Source of the DNA: Thalassotalea euphylliae
Lineage (GTDB): Bacteria; Pseudomonadota; Gammaproteobacteria; Enterobacterales; Alteromonadaceae
NCBI RefSeq assembly: GCF_003390375.1
Contig: NZ_QUOT01000001.1
Location: 1,922,001 to 1,986,000 of the forward strand
Direction: 5' to 3'
DNA: 64,000 nt
The translations under genes and the position numbers were made by a program. The notes under the pieces were generated by a model. The model was not told the DNA's origin. It worked only from the letters and a program-made list of their open reading frames with translations, and ran no database searches. This document shows positions 28,144-36,952 of this stretch, one piece after another; within the stretch, counting starts at the first letter, position 1; each line of letters opens with the position of its first letter.

Positions 28144-29079
28144 TTAGCCGTTGATAAAATCAATACCTTCTTTGATGTCTTTGTTTAAGGTTTCAAGCAT
28201 ATCTTCTTTTGCTTTTTGCTCGAATGCGCTTAATTCACCGTATGAAAGAATTTCTTCAACACCGTTTTTACCTAAACGTACTGGGTGTGCGAAGTATTCT
28301 GCGTCACCATCTTCAACTGCAACATAAGCGTAATCAACAACTTCTTCACCTTGTAAGCCTTTGATTAATGACATAGTGAAACGTGCCGCCGCAGCGCCCA
28401 TAGAAAGAGTTGCAGAGCCACCGCCAGCTTTAGCGTTAACAACTTCAGTACCTGCGTTTTGAATACGAGGAGTTAGGCTTGCTACTTCTTCTTCAGTAAA
28501 TTCAACACCTTCTACTTGAGAAAGTAGTGGCAGAATGGTTGTCCCTGAGTGACCACCAATAACTGGTACTTTAACCGTTGCAACATCAACGCCTTTAAGC
28601 TCAGCAATGAAAGCTTCAGAGCGGATAACGTCAAGCGTTGTTACACCGAATACACGGCCAGCTTCGTAAGTACCTGCTTTTTTGAATACTTCAGCAACAA
28701 TTGGCACAGTGCCGTTAACAGGGTTAGTGATAACACCTACTAATGCTTTAGGACAGTTAGCTACGATGCCTTCAGCAAGCGTTTTAACGATACCAGCATT
28801 AACATTGAACAAGTCAGCACGATCCATACCTGGCTTACGAGGCATACCCGCTGGGATGATTACAATGTCTGCACCGGCTAATGCAGGTGCTAAGTCGTCA
28901 GCACCGTAACCTTTAACATTTACCGCAGTAGGGATGTGGCTTAAATCAACAGCAACACCAGGAACAACAGGTGCAACATCGTATAATGCTAAGTCAGAAC
29001 CTGCAGGTAATTGAGTTTTTAATAGTAAAGATAACGCTTGGCCGATACCACCAGCTGCGCCTAATACAGCAACTTTCAT
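28144..29079 (-). CDS. mdh: NAD-dependent malate dehydrogenase
   Basis: The 311-residue enzyme interconverts malate and oxaloacetate in the TCA cycle. It has the NAD-binding AVLGAAGGIGQALS at the N terminus, the substrate loop GMPRKPGMDRADLF with its Arg residues, ITNPVNGTVP and the catalytic His in GGHSGTTILP. Length matches E. coli Mdh. It is divergent from argR, a conserved arrangement in Gammaproteobacteria. Confidence 0.98.
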   Translation of the reverse strand: MKVAVLGAAGGIGQALSLLLKTQLPAGSDLALYDVAPVVPGVAVDLSHIPTAVNVKGYGADDLAPALAGADIVIIPAGMPRKPGMDRADLFNVNAGIVKTLAEGIVANCPKALVGVITNPVNGTVPIVAEVFKKAGTYEAGRVFGVTTLDVIRSEAFIAELKGVDVATVKVPVIGGHSGTTILPLLSQVEGVEFTEEEVASLTPRIQNAGTEVVNAKAGGGSATLSMGAAAARFTMSLIKGLQGEEVVDYAYVAVEDGDAEYFAHPVRLGKNGVEEILSYGELSAFEQKAKEDMLETLNKDIKEGIDFING

Positions 29080-29471
29080 TGGAATTCTCTCCCGATTTGA
29101 GTATTTACTTAATTTTTGTCGCCCAAAAGATATAGCATTAATCCATAAAAAACAATTAGAGAATCCTCAGGAAGCTTGCCCTTTTCACGCCAATAAGCAA
29201 TTTTCCTTTACAGTTACATTGATAACTTCCCTGAATGTTAATTATGTTTGGACACAAAAAGACACTTATTCACCAAATAACGTTATTTATAATGAGGCAA
29301 GAAGCACGGTGCTACCCTATTCCCACGATTACTTGGTATAGTAGAGCATAGTAGAAAAACAAATGAATGAAATTGGTCTAGAATCAGGCTATTTCAACGA
29401 ATGGATGCACTTAATTGCGCTATGCTTAACCCCAAAAGCGCAAGCGATAACGCAACAGGTAGTATGGCAGT
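29080..29471. promoter_or_regulatory. Divergent mdh/argR promoter region with a possible ARG box
   Basis: The 392-bp region separates mdh and argR. At 29232-29245 the sequence TGAATGTTAATTAT resembles an ArgR half-site pair (TGAAT-N4-ATTCA) with two mismatches in the second arm, so argR may be autoregulated; this is weak. A 51-codon frame (29364-29519) overlaps the argR start out of frame without a clear ribosome site and is not called. Confidence 0.35.
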
Positions 29472-29948
29472 ATGATGACAGCACAACAAAAACAAGAAGC
29501 CCTAGTTCAAGCATTTAAAGACTTACTCAAGCAAGAGCAATTTGGCTCTCAAGGTGAAATAGTTGATGCCTTAAAAGCACAAGGCTTCGACAATATCAGC
29601 CAATCAAAAGTCTCGCGCATGCTCAGTAAGTTTGGCGCGGTACGCACTCGTAACGCCCGTCAAGAAATGGTGTATTGTTTACCCGCCGAATTGGGTGTGC
29701 CAACCGCAAAAAGCCCGCTTAAGCAATTAGTGTTAGATATTGAGCATAATAATGTGATGATCATTATTCGCACTAGCCCAGGCGCTGCGCAATTGATTGC
29801 TCGTTTGCTTGATAGCGTCAGTAAAAGTGACGGTGTATTGGGTACCATTGCCGGTGACGATACTATTTTTATTGCACCAACCGATGTGAAATTGATTCCA
29901 GAAACAATTGTAAAATTAGAAGATTTATTTCAGAAAAATTTAGGTTAA
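29472..29948 (+). CDS. argR: Arginine repressor
   Basis: The 158-residue regulator has an N-terminal winged helix (GSQGEIVDALKAQGF, ISQSKVSRMLSKFGAVRTRN) and a C-terminal arginine-binding hexamerisation domain (TSPGAAQLIARLLDS, GTIAGDDTIFIAP). It represses arginine biosynthesis genes when arginine is bound. It aligns over its full length with E. coli ArgR. Two adjacent ATG codons are possible starts; the first is given. Confidence 0.98.
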   Translation: MMTAQQKQEALVQAFKDLLKQEQFGSQGEIVDALKAQGFDNISQSKVSRMLSKFGAVRTRNARQEMVYCLPAELGVPTAKSPLKQLVLDIEHNNVMIIIRTSPGAAQLIARLLDSVSKSDGVLGTIAGDDTIFIAPTDVKLIPETIVKLEDLFQKNLG

Positions 29949-30015
29949 TTCAACTTTTCTCTTTAAACCTACTTAGTTAATTCAAGCTAAATAGAAACTC
30001 AGCATTCAAATACAA

Positions 30016-30041
30016 AAAAGCCCTGAAATGTCAGGGCTTTT
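30016..30041 (+). terminator. Intrinsic terminator between argR and the TonB receptor gene
   Basis: An 11-bp perfect stem (AAAAGCCCTGA / TCAGGGCTTTT) with an AATG loop and T-runs on both sides; it can serve both convergent genes. Confidence 0.9.
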
Positions 30042-30065
30042 TACTTTTAAAAATCGGCAATACGA

Positions 30066-32573
30066 TTAGAAGCTACCGCGAATACCCACAGTAATATTGC
30101 GACCTGGTAGTGGCGCATCATCTTTTAAGAATGACGAGTGCACGCGTGCTTCTTCATCCGTTAAATTACTGCCTTTGATAAATAACGCGGTGTCGGCACC
30201 AAAGCCATCAAGGTAATAGTTGATATGAGCATCCACCATGGTATAGCTGTCGGTTTCTGTTTCAAACTCAGCAATATCATCTTGCTTAAAGTAGTGGGTT
30301 ACCGCCAGCTCCGCAGCTAAGCTATCACCTTGATAGTTTAACTGGCCGCCAATACGCATTGGCGGAATGCGCGGTAGGTTGCCACCATCAGAAAGTTCAG
30401 CGCGAATATAGTCGGTAAACACACTTGCTTTAAGCGGCGCACTTAGTTGGTAGACAAATTCCGCTTCGATACCATATAAGTCAACATCATCTTGACGGTA
30501 TACAAAGACAGGCAAACCTTCTTCTTCGTCATGATGTTCATCAGCTTCGTCGTGGTGTTCTTCTTCAAGAGCTTCGTCTTCGTGCTCTTCTTCACCATGC
30601 TCATGACCGTCTTCCATAAAGAAGCCAGTATCCTGCTGGTAATAATAATCATCAACATGGTTGTAGAAAGCACTGACAATAAAGCCAAAGTCACCTTCAA
30701 ACTTGCGCCAGGTAATATCTAAGTTGTATGAGGTTTCAATGTCGGCGTCTTGTTCACCCACTTCGATATCTAGATGATCATCATGTTCAACAACATTGTA
30801 CAGCGCACCTACTTCAAAGGTATTGGTACCAATATGTGGGCCATTTGAGAATAGCTCTTGTGCTGACGGCGCACGTTGTGAGAATGATGCCGAGAAACCT
30901 AGGTTGTAGCCCGGCTGATAATCCCACACTAGGCCAACCGAGGCACTTACCGGATTAAATGATTGCTCAGCCAACATGATATGTTCTTCATCATGCTCTT
31001 CTTCGCCCTCGTGCGCTTCATCTTCATGGTGCTCTTCGGCTTCGCCGTTTGGTGTTAATTTGACATGTTCAACACGGGCGCCGAGTTGCAATAGCCAGTC
31101 GCCAAAATGTTTTTCTTCAAGCCATGCCAACGCAATAGTGGTTGATTCCGCTGGTGGGGTAAAAGCTTCTTCACCCAGCGCTTCGAAGTCACTGTCTTTA
31201 AAGTGTAATGTCCAAGCACCGCTCCAACCGTTCCACTCTTGGTGATAAAGATCAAAGCGCGTTTCAATGCTGTCATTTTTAAAGGTGGTACCCACTTCAC
31301 CATTTTCAATTTCTTGGTGTTGGTAGTCGGTATAGGCAAATTTCGTTGCAATGCGGCTTAAGAACTGATCTTCAAAATTTAGATCACTGATAATTTGGAT
31401 ACGATCTTGCTCTAAATCAGCAAATACGTTCTCTTCCTCTTCTTCCTCGTGCTCTTCGCCTTCATGCTCCTCTTCTTCACCATGACCGTGACCATGACCC
31501 GGAATGCCATATTCACGATCTAGGCGGCCGTAGGAGAAACCAATAAAGCCGTTATCTAATAAATAGCTGGCACCAATAGTAAAGCCAGACGATTCTGAAG
31601 CACTATTGGCTAATGTGCCTTCTACTGCTTCTTCACCGTGCTCTTCACCTTCATGCTCACCTTCATGCTCATCTTCTTGCTCTTCTTCATGCTCATCGCC
31701 ATGACTGGCTTCGTTTTCAGCAAAGCCGGGAATGTCGTAATCGTTTGAGTCACGCCAGAAACCATCTAAGTGCAGGGCAAAATTTTTGCTGCCAGTATTT
31801 AGGCTAACCGATGCTTCGTCTTCATCGGCAACACTGCCATGTTGCAGTAAGTAATCAATTTTAGTGTCGCTACTGGTCGGTACGCGTTCATCAATCACGT
31901 TAACCACACCACCAATAGCACCACTGCCATAGAATAGCGTCGCTGGGCCACGCAGCACTTCAATTTGTGTGGCGGTAGCAGCTTCAGTTGCCACCACATG
32001 ATCGCCGCCAACACGTGATGCATCACCGACATCTAAACCGTTTTGACTGATCAGCACACGTGGGCCATCTAAACCACGAATAATAGGCGTGCTGGATACA
32101 GGGCCGTAATAACTTGAGTGAACACCTACTTCATTTTTCAGCGTTTCACCCAGTGTTGATGCTTGCTTCATACGCAGCTCGTCTGCAGCTAACACATTTA
32201 CTGGCTGTGCGGATTCAATTGTCGAGGTATGCAGCGGTGTAGCATGAACATCAATGATTTCCATCACAGTTGGCGATAAAGTGATCGCCAAGCCATTTAA
32301 ATCTTGCTCGGTCACTTCAATTTTTTGATTATAGTGATTGAAGTTGCGTGCGCTGACATGCAATTCAGCTTTGCCTTTATTGACGTTCTCAATAATAAAA
32401 CGACCGTTTTCATCAGTAAAAACGTGTGTTTTTTCCTTATCAATATGCACTTCGGCATTGGCAATAGGATTGCCAGCCGCATCGGAAATTTGACCACGAA
32501 TATTTTGCGCTAATGCGCCATTAGAAAAAGTAGCAGCGATCGCCAACGCGACCAAAGCTTTGCGTGTTTGCAT
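30066..32573 (-). CDS. TonB-dependent receptor with His/Glu-rich loops, probable zinc receptor
   Basis: The 835-residue outer-membrane protein has a signal peptide (cleavage after ALA), a carboxypeptidase-regulatory-like domain (about 24-100), a plug domain (LRGPATLFYGSGAIGGVVNV) and a beta-barrel ending in aromatic Phe. Four barrel regions carry long His/Glu/Asp-rich runs, for example HGHGHGEEEE and HHDEADEHHDEEE. Such loops are typical of metal receptors such as ZnuD of Neisseria, so zinc uptake is the best guess; nickel or copper are alternatives. A small gene lies 60 bp upstream on the same strand and shares a promoter with a palindrome resembling a Zur box. Confidence 0.88.
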   Translation of the reverse strand: MQTRKALVALAIAATFSNGALAQNIRGQISDAAGNPIANAEVHIDKEKTHVFTDENGRFIIENVNKGKAELHVSARNFNHYNQKIEVTEQDLNGLAITLSPTVMEIIDVHATPLHTSTIESAQPVNVLAADELRMKQASTLGETLKNEVGVHSSYYGPVSSTPIIRGLDGPRVLISQNGLDVGDASRVGGDHVVATEAATATQIEVLRGPATLFYGSGAIGGVVNVIDERVPTSSDTKIDYLLQHGSVADEDEASVSLNTGSKNFALHLDGFWRDSNDYDIPGFAENEASHGDEHEEEQEDEHEGEHEGEEHGEEAVEGTLANSASESSGFTIGASYLLDNGFIGFSYGRLDREYGIPGHGHGHGEEEEHEGEEHEEEEEENVFADLEQDRIQIISDLNFEDQFLSRIATKFAYTDYQHQEIENGEVGTTFKNDSIETRFDLYHQEWNGWSGAWTLHFKDSDFEALGEEAFTPPAESTTIALAWLEEKHFGDWLLQLGARVEHVKLTPNGEAEEHHEDEAHEGEEEHDEEHIMLAEQSFNPVSASVGLVWDYQPGYNLGFSASFSQRAPSAQELFSNGPHIGTNTFEVGALYNVVEHDDHLDIEVGEQDADIETSYNLDITWRKFEGDFGFIVSAFYNHVDDYYYQQDTGFFMEDGHEHGEEEHEDEALEEEHHDEADEHHDEEEGLPVFVYRQDDVDLYGIEAEFVYQLSAPLKASVFTDYIRAELSDGGNLPRIPPMRIGGQLNYQGDSLAAELAVTHYFKQDDIAEFETETDSYTMVDAHINYYLDGFGADTALFIKGSNLTDEEARVHSSFLKDDAPLPGRNITVGIRGSF

Positions 32574-32632
32574 GAGTAAACCCTTAATAAATAAAACTTG
32601 TGTGCCTTAGCAACTTAGCTAAAGGCGAATAG

Positions 32633-32953
32633 CTAACTTAATAAGGGAGCAGGTGGCGCCCTAAGCGGCGGTGAAAAGTGAGCCTGTGTAGGTGGAAAAA
32701 ATAATGATTTAGCGAGCACTTTAGCATGATAAACACGCTGTACCGCCTGCCTGACAATCGTATTCTCGACCGGCTTATCGAGTGCGTTATGACATAAATG
32801 ACATTCCGCTAAGCTTTCTGCCTGAGATATTATTTCGTCGTAGCTTTGTACCATATGGCCACTGTGAAAACACAGCATAAAAAGCCATGCGGCAATCAAA
32901 ACGATGCTGCATTGCTTAGTTTGGCGTGGTAATGGTTGGTACTGAGTGTTCAT
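32633..32953 (-). CDS. Small membrane-anchored or exported protein upstream of the TonB receptor
   Basis: The 106-residue product has one hydrophobic segment (about 15-32), several His and Cys residues (CFHSGHM, CHLCH) and a Pro-rich C terminus ending RAPPAPLLS. Small proteins with a similar Pro-rich end occur before metal-regulated TonB receptors in related bacteria; I cannot assign a function. The CHLCH motif formally fits a heme site but is more likely metal-related. No ribosome site precedes the ATG and the putative operator lies only 7 bp upstream, so the start may be leaderless or internal. Confidence 0.6.
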   Translation of the reverse strand: MNTQYQPLPRQTKQCSIVLIAAWLFMLCFHSGHMVQSYDEIISQAESLAECHLCHNALDKPVENTIVRQAVQRVYHAKVLAKSLFFPPTQAHFSPPLRAPPAPLLS

Positions 32954-32960
32954 AGCGATG

Positions 32961-32976
32961 TGATGTTATAACATCA
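32961..32976 (-). promoter_or_regulatory. Perfect 16-bp palindrome, candidate Zur operator
   Basis: TGATGTTATAACATCA is its own reverse complement. Its TGTTATAACA core resembles the zinc repressor (Zur) binding consensus of proteobacteria. It lies just upstream of the small gene that precedes the His-rich TonB receptor, and a TATAAC within it could be the -10 element. Binding by Zur is inferred. Confidence 0.65.
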
Positions 32977-33148
32977 TCCATTGCAATTCAATAACATAGC
33001 AGACTTGTTTCAGACAAAGTTAGTAAAGTGATTGGTTATCGCGCAATTAATCAACAAGTTGCCAGTTGAATAAGTTCAGATAAATAGTACAGTTTGGTAC
33101 AGAATAAATCGAAGATAACAAAAACAGCTAACCGCAAGGAAAATAAAA

Positions 33149-33574
33149 ATGACCAATCACCTGCTCTATTTACCGCTGGCCGTGATGATCGGACTCACCA
33201 TTTTAGTATGGATTTATATGTATGCTCGCCGATTAACTTTTTTAATCGGTAACCAAATTGATGCCGACCGCTTAAAAGCGCCGGAAAATGTCAGCCAAAT
33301 TATTCCTGCTGAGATCAATGCCGCATCGAATAATTTGAAAAACCTGTTTGAAATGCCAGTGCTCTTCTATGCAGTTGCGCTAGTTGCGATTCAATCACAA
33401 GATCAAAGCACATTAACTTATATTAGTGCTTGGATTTTTGTGCTGTTGCGCGTACCCCACTCCATGATTCATTGTTTAAATGGTCCAGTAATGGCGCGCT
33501 TTGTTTGCTATGCCTTATCCAGCATCGCGTTATTTGTTATGGCAATCAATGTGTTTTGGCAGGTGTTACGTTAG
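33149..33574 (+). CDS. MAPEG-family membrane protein
   Basis: The 141-residue protein has four hydrophobic segments and the family motifs NLFEMPVLFY and RVPHSMIHC followed by ARF. MAPEG proteins include glutathione S-transferases and peroxidases of lipid metabolism; bacterial members are largely uncharacterised. It is a single-gene unit followed by a terminator. Confidence 0.88.
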   Translation: MTNHLLYLPLAVMIGLTILVWIYMYARRLTFLIGNQIDADRLKAPENVSQIIPAEINAASNNLKNLFEMPVLFYAVALVAIQSQDQSTLTYISAWIFVLLRVPHSMIHCLNGPVMARFVCYALSSIALFVMAINVFWQVLR

Positions 33575-33604
33575 TCAGCTCAAGTAAAATCAGAGCACAT
33601 CAAA

Positions 33605-33635
33605 AAAGGGCTGATACTTATCGTATCAGCCCTTT
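33605..33635 (+). terminator. Bidirectional terminator between the MAPEG gene and the lysine-riboswitch operon
   Basis: A 13-bp perfect stem (AAAGGGCTGATAC / GTATCAGCCCTTT) with a 5-nt loop, flanked by A- and T-runs. It lies between convergent units. Confidence 0.9.
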
Positions 33636-33687
33636 CTTTATTTCTAGCTGGATTTATATCCGACTAAAGTAACCGTTAGCTTAGTCC

Positions 33688-34863
33688 TTACAGCGTAAAA
33701 AACTCCGTAAATACTTTATAGAGCTCAGTCCCCTGATTTACGCTGGCAGAGGCAAAATGCAAAATCGGGATCACTTCCTTATCTAAGCTAATATAATGCA
33801 ACGCATCACCATCCCCGTAATTATCCATACGTAAAATACGCGCTAGAGGCTCGCCCGCTGGCAGTGGTACACCAAATTCTGCAAGGTAGTCGACCATGCC
33901 GCCCATCGGTGAGTAGAAGGCTTTGTAGTCTTTTAAATAACAGGCATAACGTGTTATTTGGGCTGGTACAAACTGCTCGCTGGTATTTTCTTCGCCTTTA
34001 TTTGCGCCATTATTTGCACCTTTACTTACACCTTTAATAACGCCTTTATAGCTTAAATAGGTCAGTACACTATTCGCATCATCGAGCGCTACATCTAAAT
34101 CAATTTGCTCTTGTGAGCCCAGTTCGACAGTAAAACTTTCTTTATTTAGCACCAATGGGCGACCTTTTGCGGCATAGGCTTGGGCCAGTGACCACCATGG
34201 GCAAAAAGTTGCTTCATCTAATGCGCCGTCAAACTCGTTGGGGATTAATAAGGTGTGTTCAATATTGAAATAGCTAGCACTTGCTCTGGCATATTCAGGG
34301 CAGTACAAATGCTTACTTGAAATAGGGCCGGTGTGTAAGTCCAACACTAAGTCAGCTTGATGTGCCATTTTCTGCAATTGATAAGCAATACGCTGCCCCG
34401 TAGTCAAACCATACATATTGTGATCTAGCTGTTGGTCGATATCATCAAGTAGTACTTGTTTGAACTTGGCTTTGATCTCTTGCTCACTAGCGTCAACGTT
34501 ATCTTGCACAAAAGGCACCACTAAGTCTGGATTATGATGATACATACGGTTCCAATTCACGCCTGTGATCGGGTCAAAACGGCCAAGCGTGTACTCACCA
34601 TTTTTGTGATTACAACCAACTGGATTGGCATATGGTACTAAGGTGATATCACCTAAAATATGCAGGTTACGAAGCTGTTCAAGCAATTGGTAAATTACCG
34701 CATTGCCTTGCACTTCTGCGCCATGCATATTGGCCTGAATATAAACACTCGGTGCGTCACTTTGGCCAGCAAAGCGATAAACCGGCACCGTCAACTTGGC
34801 ACCACTGGCCATCTCGCCGACATTCAGTATTGACTTGGTGACGTGGTTAACTGTTTTTGTCAT
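33688..34863 (-). CDS. M14-type zinc deacylase, succinylglutamate desuccinylase/aspartoacylase-like
   Basis: The 391-residue protein has the zinc-site pair of this family: HxxE in NMHGAEVQGN and a later His in DLHTGP. It also has PYANPVG and the C-terminal beta-rich domain (SPMGGMVDYLAEFG, PLPAGEPLARIL). A low-complexity insert of KGA/NKG units lies near residues 275-300. It is the last gene of an operon under a lysine riboswitch, 9 bp after the decarboxylase. The context suggests it removes an acyl group, possibly succinyl, from a lysine-pathway intermediate, in place of the M20-type DapE; that is inference. A peptidase or other amidohydrolase role is possible. Confidence 0.8.
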   Translation of the reverse strand: MTKTVNHVTKSILNVGEMASGAKLTVPVYRFAGQSDAPSVYIQANMHGAEVQGNAVIYQLLEQLRNLHILGDITLVPYANPVGCNHKNGEYTLGRFDPITGVNWNRMYHHNPDLVVPFVQDNVDASEQEIKAKFKQVLLDDIDQQLDHNMYGLTTGQRIAYQLQKMAHQADLVLDLHTGPISSKHLYCPEYARASASYFNIEHTLLIPNEFDGALDEATFCPWWSLAQAYAAKGRPLVLNKESFTVELGSQEQIDLDVALDDANSVLTYLSYKGVIKGVSKGANNGANKGEENTSEQFVPAQITRYACYLKDYKAFYSPMGGMVDYLAEFGVPLPAGEPLARILRMDNYGDGDALHYISLDKEVIPILHFASASVNQGTELYKVFTEFFTL

Positions 34864-34872
34864 AACCGCTCC

Positions 34873-36090
34873 CTATCTCATATACCAAGTGGCAGGTTGT
34901 GCTGCGCGAACTTCAGTTAACTGATGATTATCATAAACATATTCCGCAGCCACTTCATGACATAAAAACAGTGGCATACTTTCGGTAAAGCCGTAAGCCC
35001 CCGAAAGACTAAACACCAGCTGATCGCCAACTTTGGTATCGCTCGGCAAAGGCAATTTACCCAGACTATCCATACTCGTGCACAGCGGGCCGTGCAAATG
35101 AAAATCTTGTACTTGCTCGCTTGATGGCCGCAGTAGGCTAGCAGGAAACGGTTGGTCGGTGATTGCTGGGCGTAACAAGTGATTAATACCTGCTGCCAAC
35201 ACCAATTGTTCTTCACCAAAATTAGTTTTGCGGTCAACGACATCAGTAACATAATAACCAAACGGCGCAACCGCATAACGGCCAAGCTCTAGCCATAATT
35301 CTTCCACGCCTGCTTGTGCTTTAATTTGCGCTAAATCAGCCATGGCTTGTTGCCAGTCTATCCCTTGACCCGTTTCAAGGTAATCGACCCCTAAACCACC
35401 ACCTAAATCCAACACTTTAAGCTCAAAACCAATGCGCTCAGCTAAGCTAACGAGCGGCTCAACCATTTGTGACCAAAGGGAAAACATTTGGCTGTTGCTG
35501 AGCATATTGCCCCACTGGAAGATATGTAAGCCACAAATATTCACCGTTGGGAAATCACTAGCACGAATTCCTGCCCATTCTTCAGTGCCTAAACCAAATG
35601 GCGTTAAGCTATTACCACCTAGCGGGTTTTTCTCGCCTTCTGGCCAGCGCAGCTGAACGCGCAGTAAAGCGTCTGGCTTTTTATCCTGCTCTTTCGCGGC
35701 CAGCGCTAGCCATTGCAACTGATTGTAACTTTCGACAACAAAGGTATTGACCCCTTGCTGAAGAAAATAAGAAATTTGCTGGTAAGATTTGGCTGGCCCA
35801 GTATTTAGAATTTTCTCAGCATCAACCCCTTGCAATAATACTTGCGTTAGCTCGCCTTTACTGGCGACATCAAACTGAATACCGCTTTCCGCTACCGCTT
35901 GAATAACGCTTGATAATGGATTGGCTTTGACCGCGTACCAAAGCTTGACCACATCTTGCTGCTGTAGCGCAGTTAAGTGCTGTTTAAGCGCGCCAATATC
36001 ATAAACAAAGTAGCCATTTTCATGACTACTGCCTTGATGAGCGCGCAGTGCTTGCGATAAATCGTCAGAGAGTAGGCTTGATGTCGTCAT
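34873..36090 (-). CDS. PLP-dependent fold-III decarboxylase, LysA-like
   Basis: The 405-residue enzyme is of the alanine-racemase-fold decarboxylase class (DAP/ornithine/arginine). The PLP Lys is in WYAVKANP (about residue 55); the glycine loop GGGLGVDY, LGRYAVAPFGYY and the catalytic Cys segment GPLCTSMDSL are present. LysA usually has EPGR and CTSGD, so the active site departs somewhat from standard diaminopimelate decarboxylase. The riboswitch and the dapA/dapD neighbours point to lysine formation or a modified DAP substrate. Alternatives are carboxynorspermidine decarboxylase or a BtrK-like enzyme. Confidence 0.8.
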   Translation of the reverse strand: MTTSSLLSDDLSQALRAHQGSSHENGYFVYDIGALKQHLTALQQQDVVKLWYAVKANPLSSVIQAVAESGIQFDVASKGELTQVLLQGVDAEKILNTGPAKSYQQISYFLQQGVNTFVVESYNQLQWLALAAKEQDKKPDALLRVQLRWPEGEKNPLGGNSLTPFGLGTEEWAGIRASDFPTVNICGLHIFQWGNMLSNSQMFSLWSQMVEPLVSLAERIGFELKVLDLGGGLGVDYLETGQGIDWQQAMADLAQIKAQAGVEELWLELGRYAVAPFGYYVTDVVDRKTNFGEEQLVLAAGINHLLRPAITDQPFPASLLRPSSEQVQDFHLHGPLCTSMDSLGKLPLPSDTKVGDQLVFSLSGAYGFTESMPLFLCHEVAAEYVYDNHQLTEVRAAQPATWYMR

Positions 36091-36114
36091 CGTAACTTCC
36101 TTTAATAACGCTGA

Positions 36115-36867
36115 TTAGCGCAATGCTTCTTCAAGCTCAAGTGAAGCATCACTTTGCTCATCGCGATATTTAACAATCAAGGCACACGCCATGTTTAGGC
36201 CTTGAGATTGTGCCCATTCACCGCCGACCGGACGCGTACCCGGAATAACCACAGCGCGTTCTGGAATTGGCTCACCTTTTTCCAAACGGCGATTATTGAC
36301 TAAATCAAACACCGGAATAGAAGCAGACAGAGCAACACCCGGCGCTAACACCGCGCCTTTTTTAATCACCACACCTTCTACGACAACCACACCAGCACCT
36401 AAAAAGGCACCATCTTCAACAATCACAGGGCTCGCACCCACTGGTTCAAGCACACCACCAATTTGCACAGCTGCCGATAAATGTACGTTTTCACCAATTT
36501 GCGCACACGAGCCCACTAGTGCATGGCTATCCACCATAGTGCCTTTGCCAACATAAGCACCAACATTAATATAAGCTGGTGGCATAACAATCACGCCAGG
36601 AGCAACATAAGCACCAGCGCGTACCGATGAGCCACCCGGCACTAGGCGTACCGCATCATCGCGGGTGAACTGGCGTGCTGGTAAATTGTGTTTATCGACA
36701 AAGCCCTCATAAATACCGTCAAATTCGGTGTTTTCACCGGCTTTAAACGCCGCCAATATTGCTTGTTTGGCTTCAACATTAGCGTGCCAGTTACCTTGCT
36801 CATCTTGGGTTGCCGCGCGCACTTCACCGCGCTCCATTTGTTGTAAAACTTCTTGCCAATTAGTCAT
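36115..36867 (-). CDS. dapD: Tetrahydrodipicolinate N-succinyltransferase
   Basis: The 250-residue acyltransferase has a left-handed beta-helix of hexapeptide repeats (about 95-190) with the DapD signatures VMPPAYINVGAYVGKGTMVD, VGSCAQIGENVHLS and IGGVLEP. It transfers succinyl from succinyl-CoA to tetrahydrodipicolinate. It is shorter than E. coli DapD and differs in its N-terminal region, so it is a different DapD subgroup. It is the second gene of the lysine-riboswitch operon. Confidence 0.9.
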   Translation of the reverse strand: MTNWQEVLQQMERGEVRAATQDEQGNWHANVEAKQAILAAFKAGENTEFDGIYEGFVDKHNLPARQFTRDDAVRLVPGGSSVRAGAYVAPGVIVMPPAYINVGAYVGKGTMVDSHALVGSCAQIGENVHLSAAVQIGGVLEPVGASPVIVEDGAFLGAGVVVVEGVVIKKGAVLAPGVALSASIPVFDLVNNRRLEKGEPIPERAVVIPGTRPVGGEWAQSQGLNMACALIVKYRDEQSDASLELEEALR

Positions 36868-36952
36868 TTTTCTACCTTTAATTCTGAATTCTTTTTTGGG
36901 TTAATTGTTAGTTTTCTGATCGCGCCGTTAGCAGCGTTTCTTAGTGCTAAAA

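Noticed and set aside
29364..29519. 51-codon frame overlapping the argR start, possible leader peptide
   Set aside because: No ribosome site, no runs of regulatory codons, and the overlap is explained by chance in a different frame.
30443..31807. Several open frames opposite or out of frame with the TonB receptor gene
   Set aside because: They arise from GAA/GAG/CAT-rich codons of the acidic-His loops and have no independent coding evidence.
32633..32953. CHLCH in the 106-residue protein as a cytochrome c heme site
   Set aside because: A single motif in a short His/Cys protein next to a metal receptor is more simply explained by metal binding; no cytochrome domain is visible.
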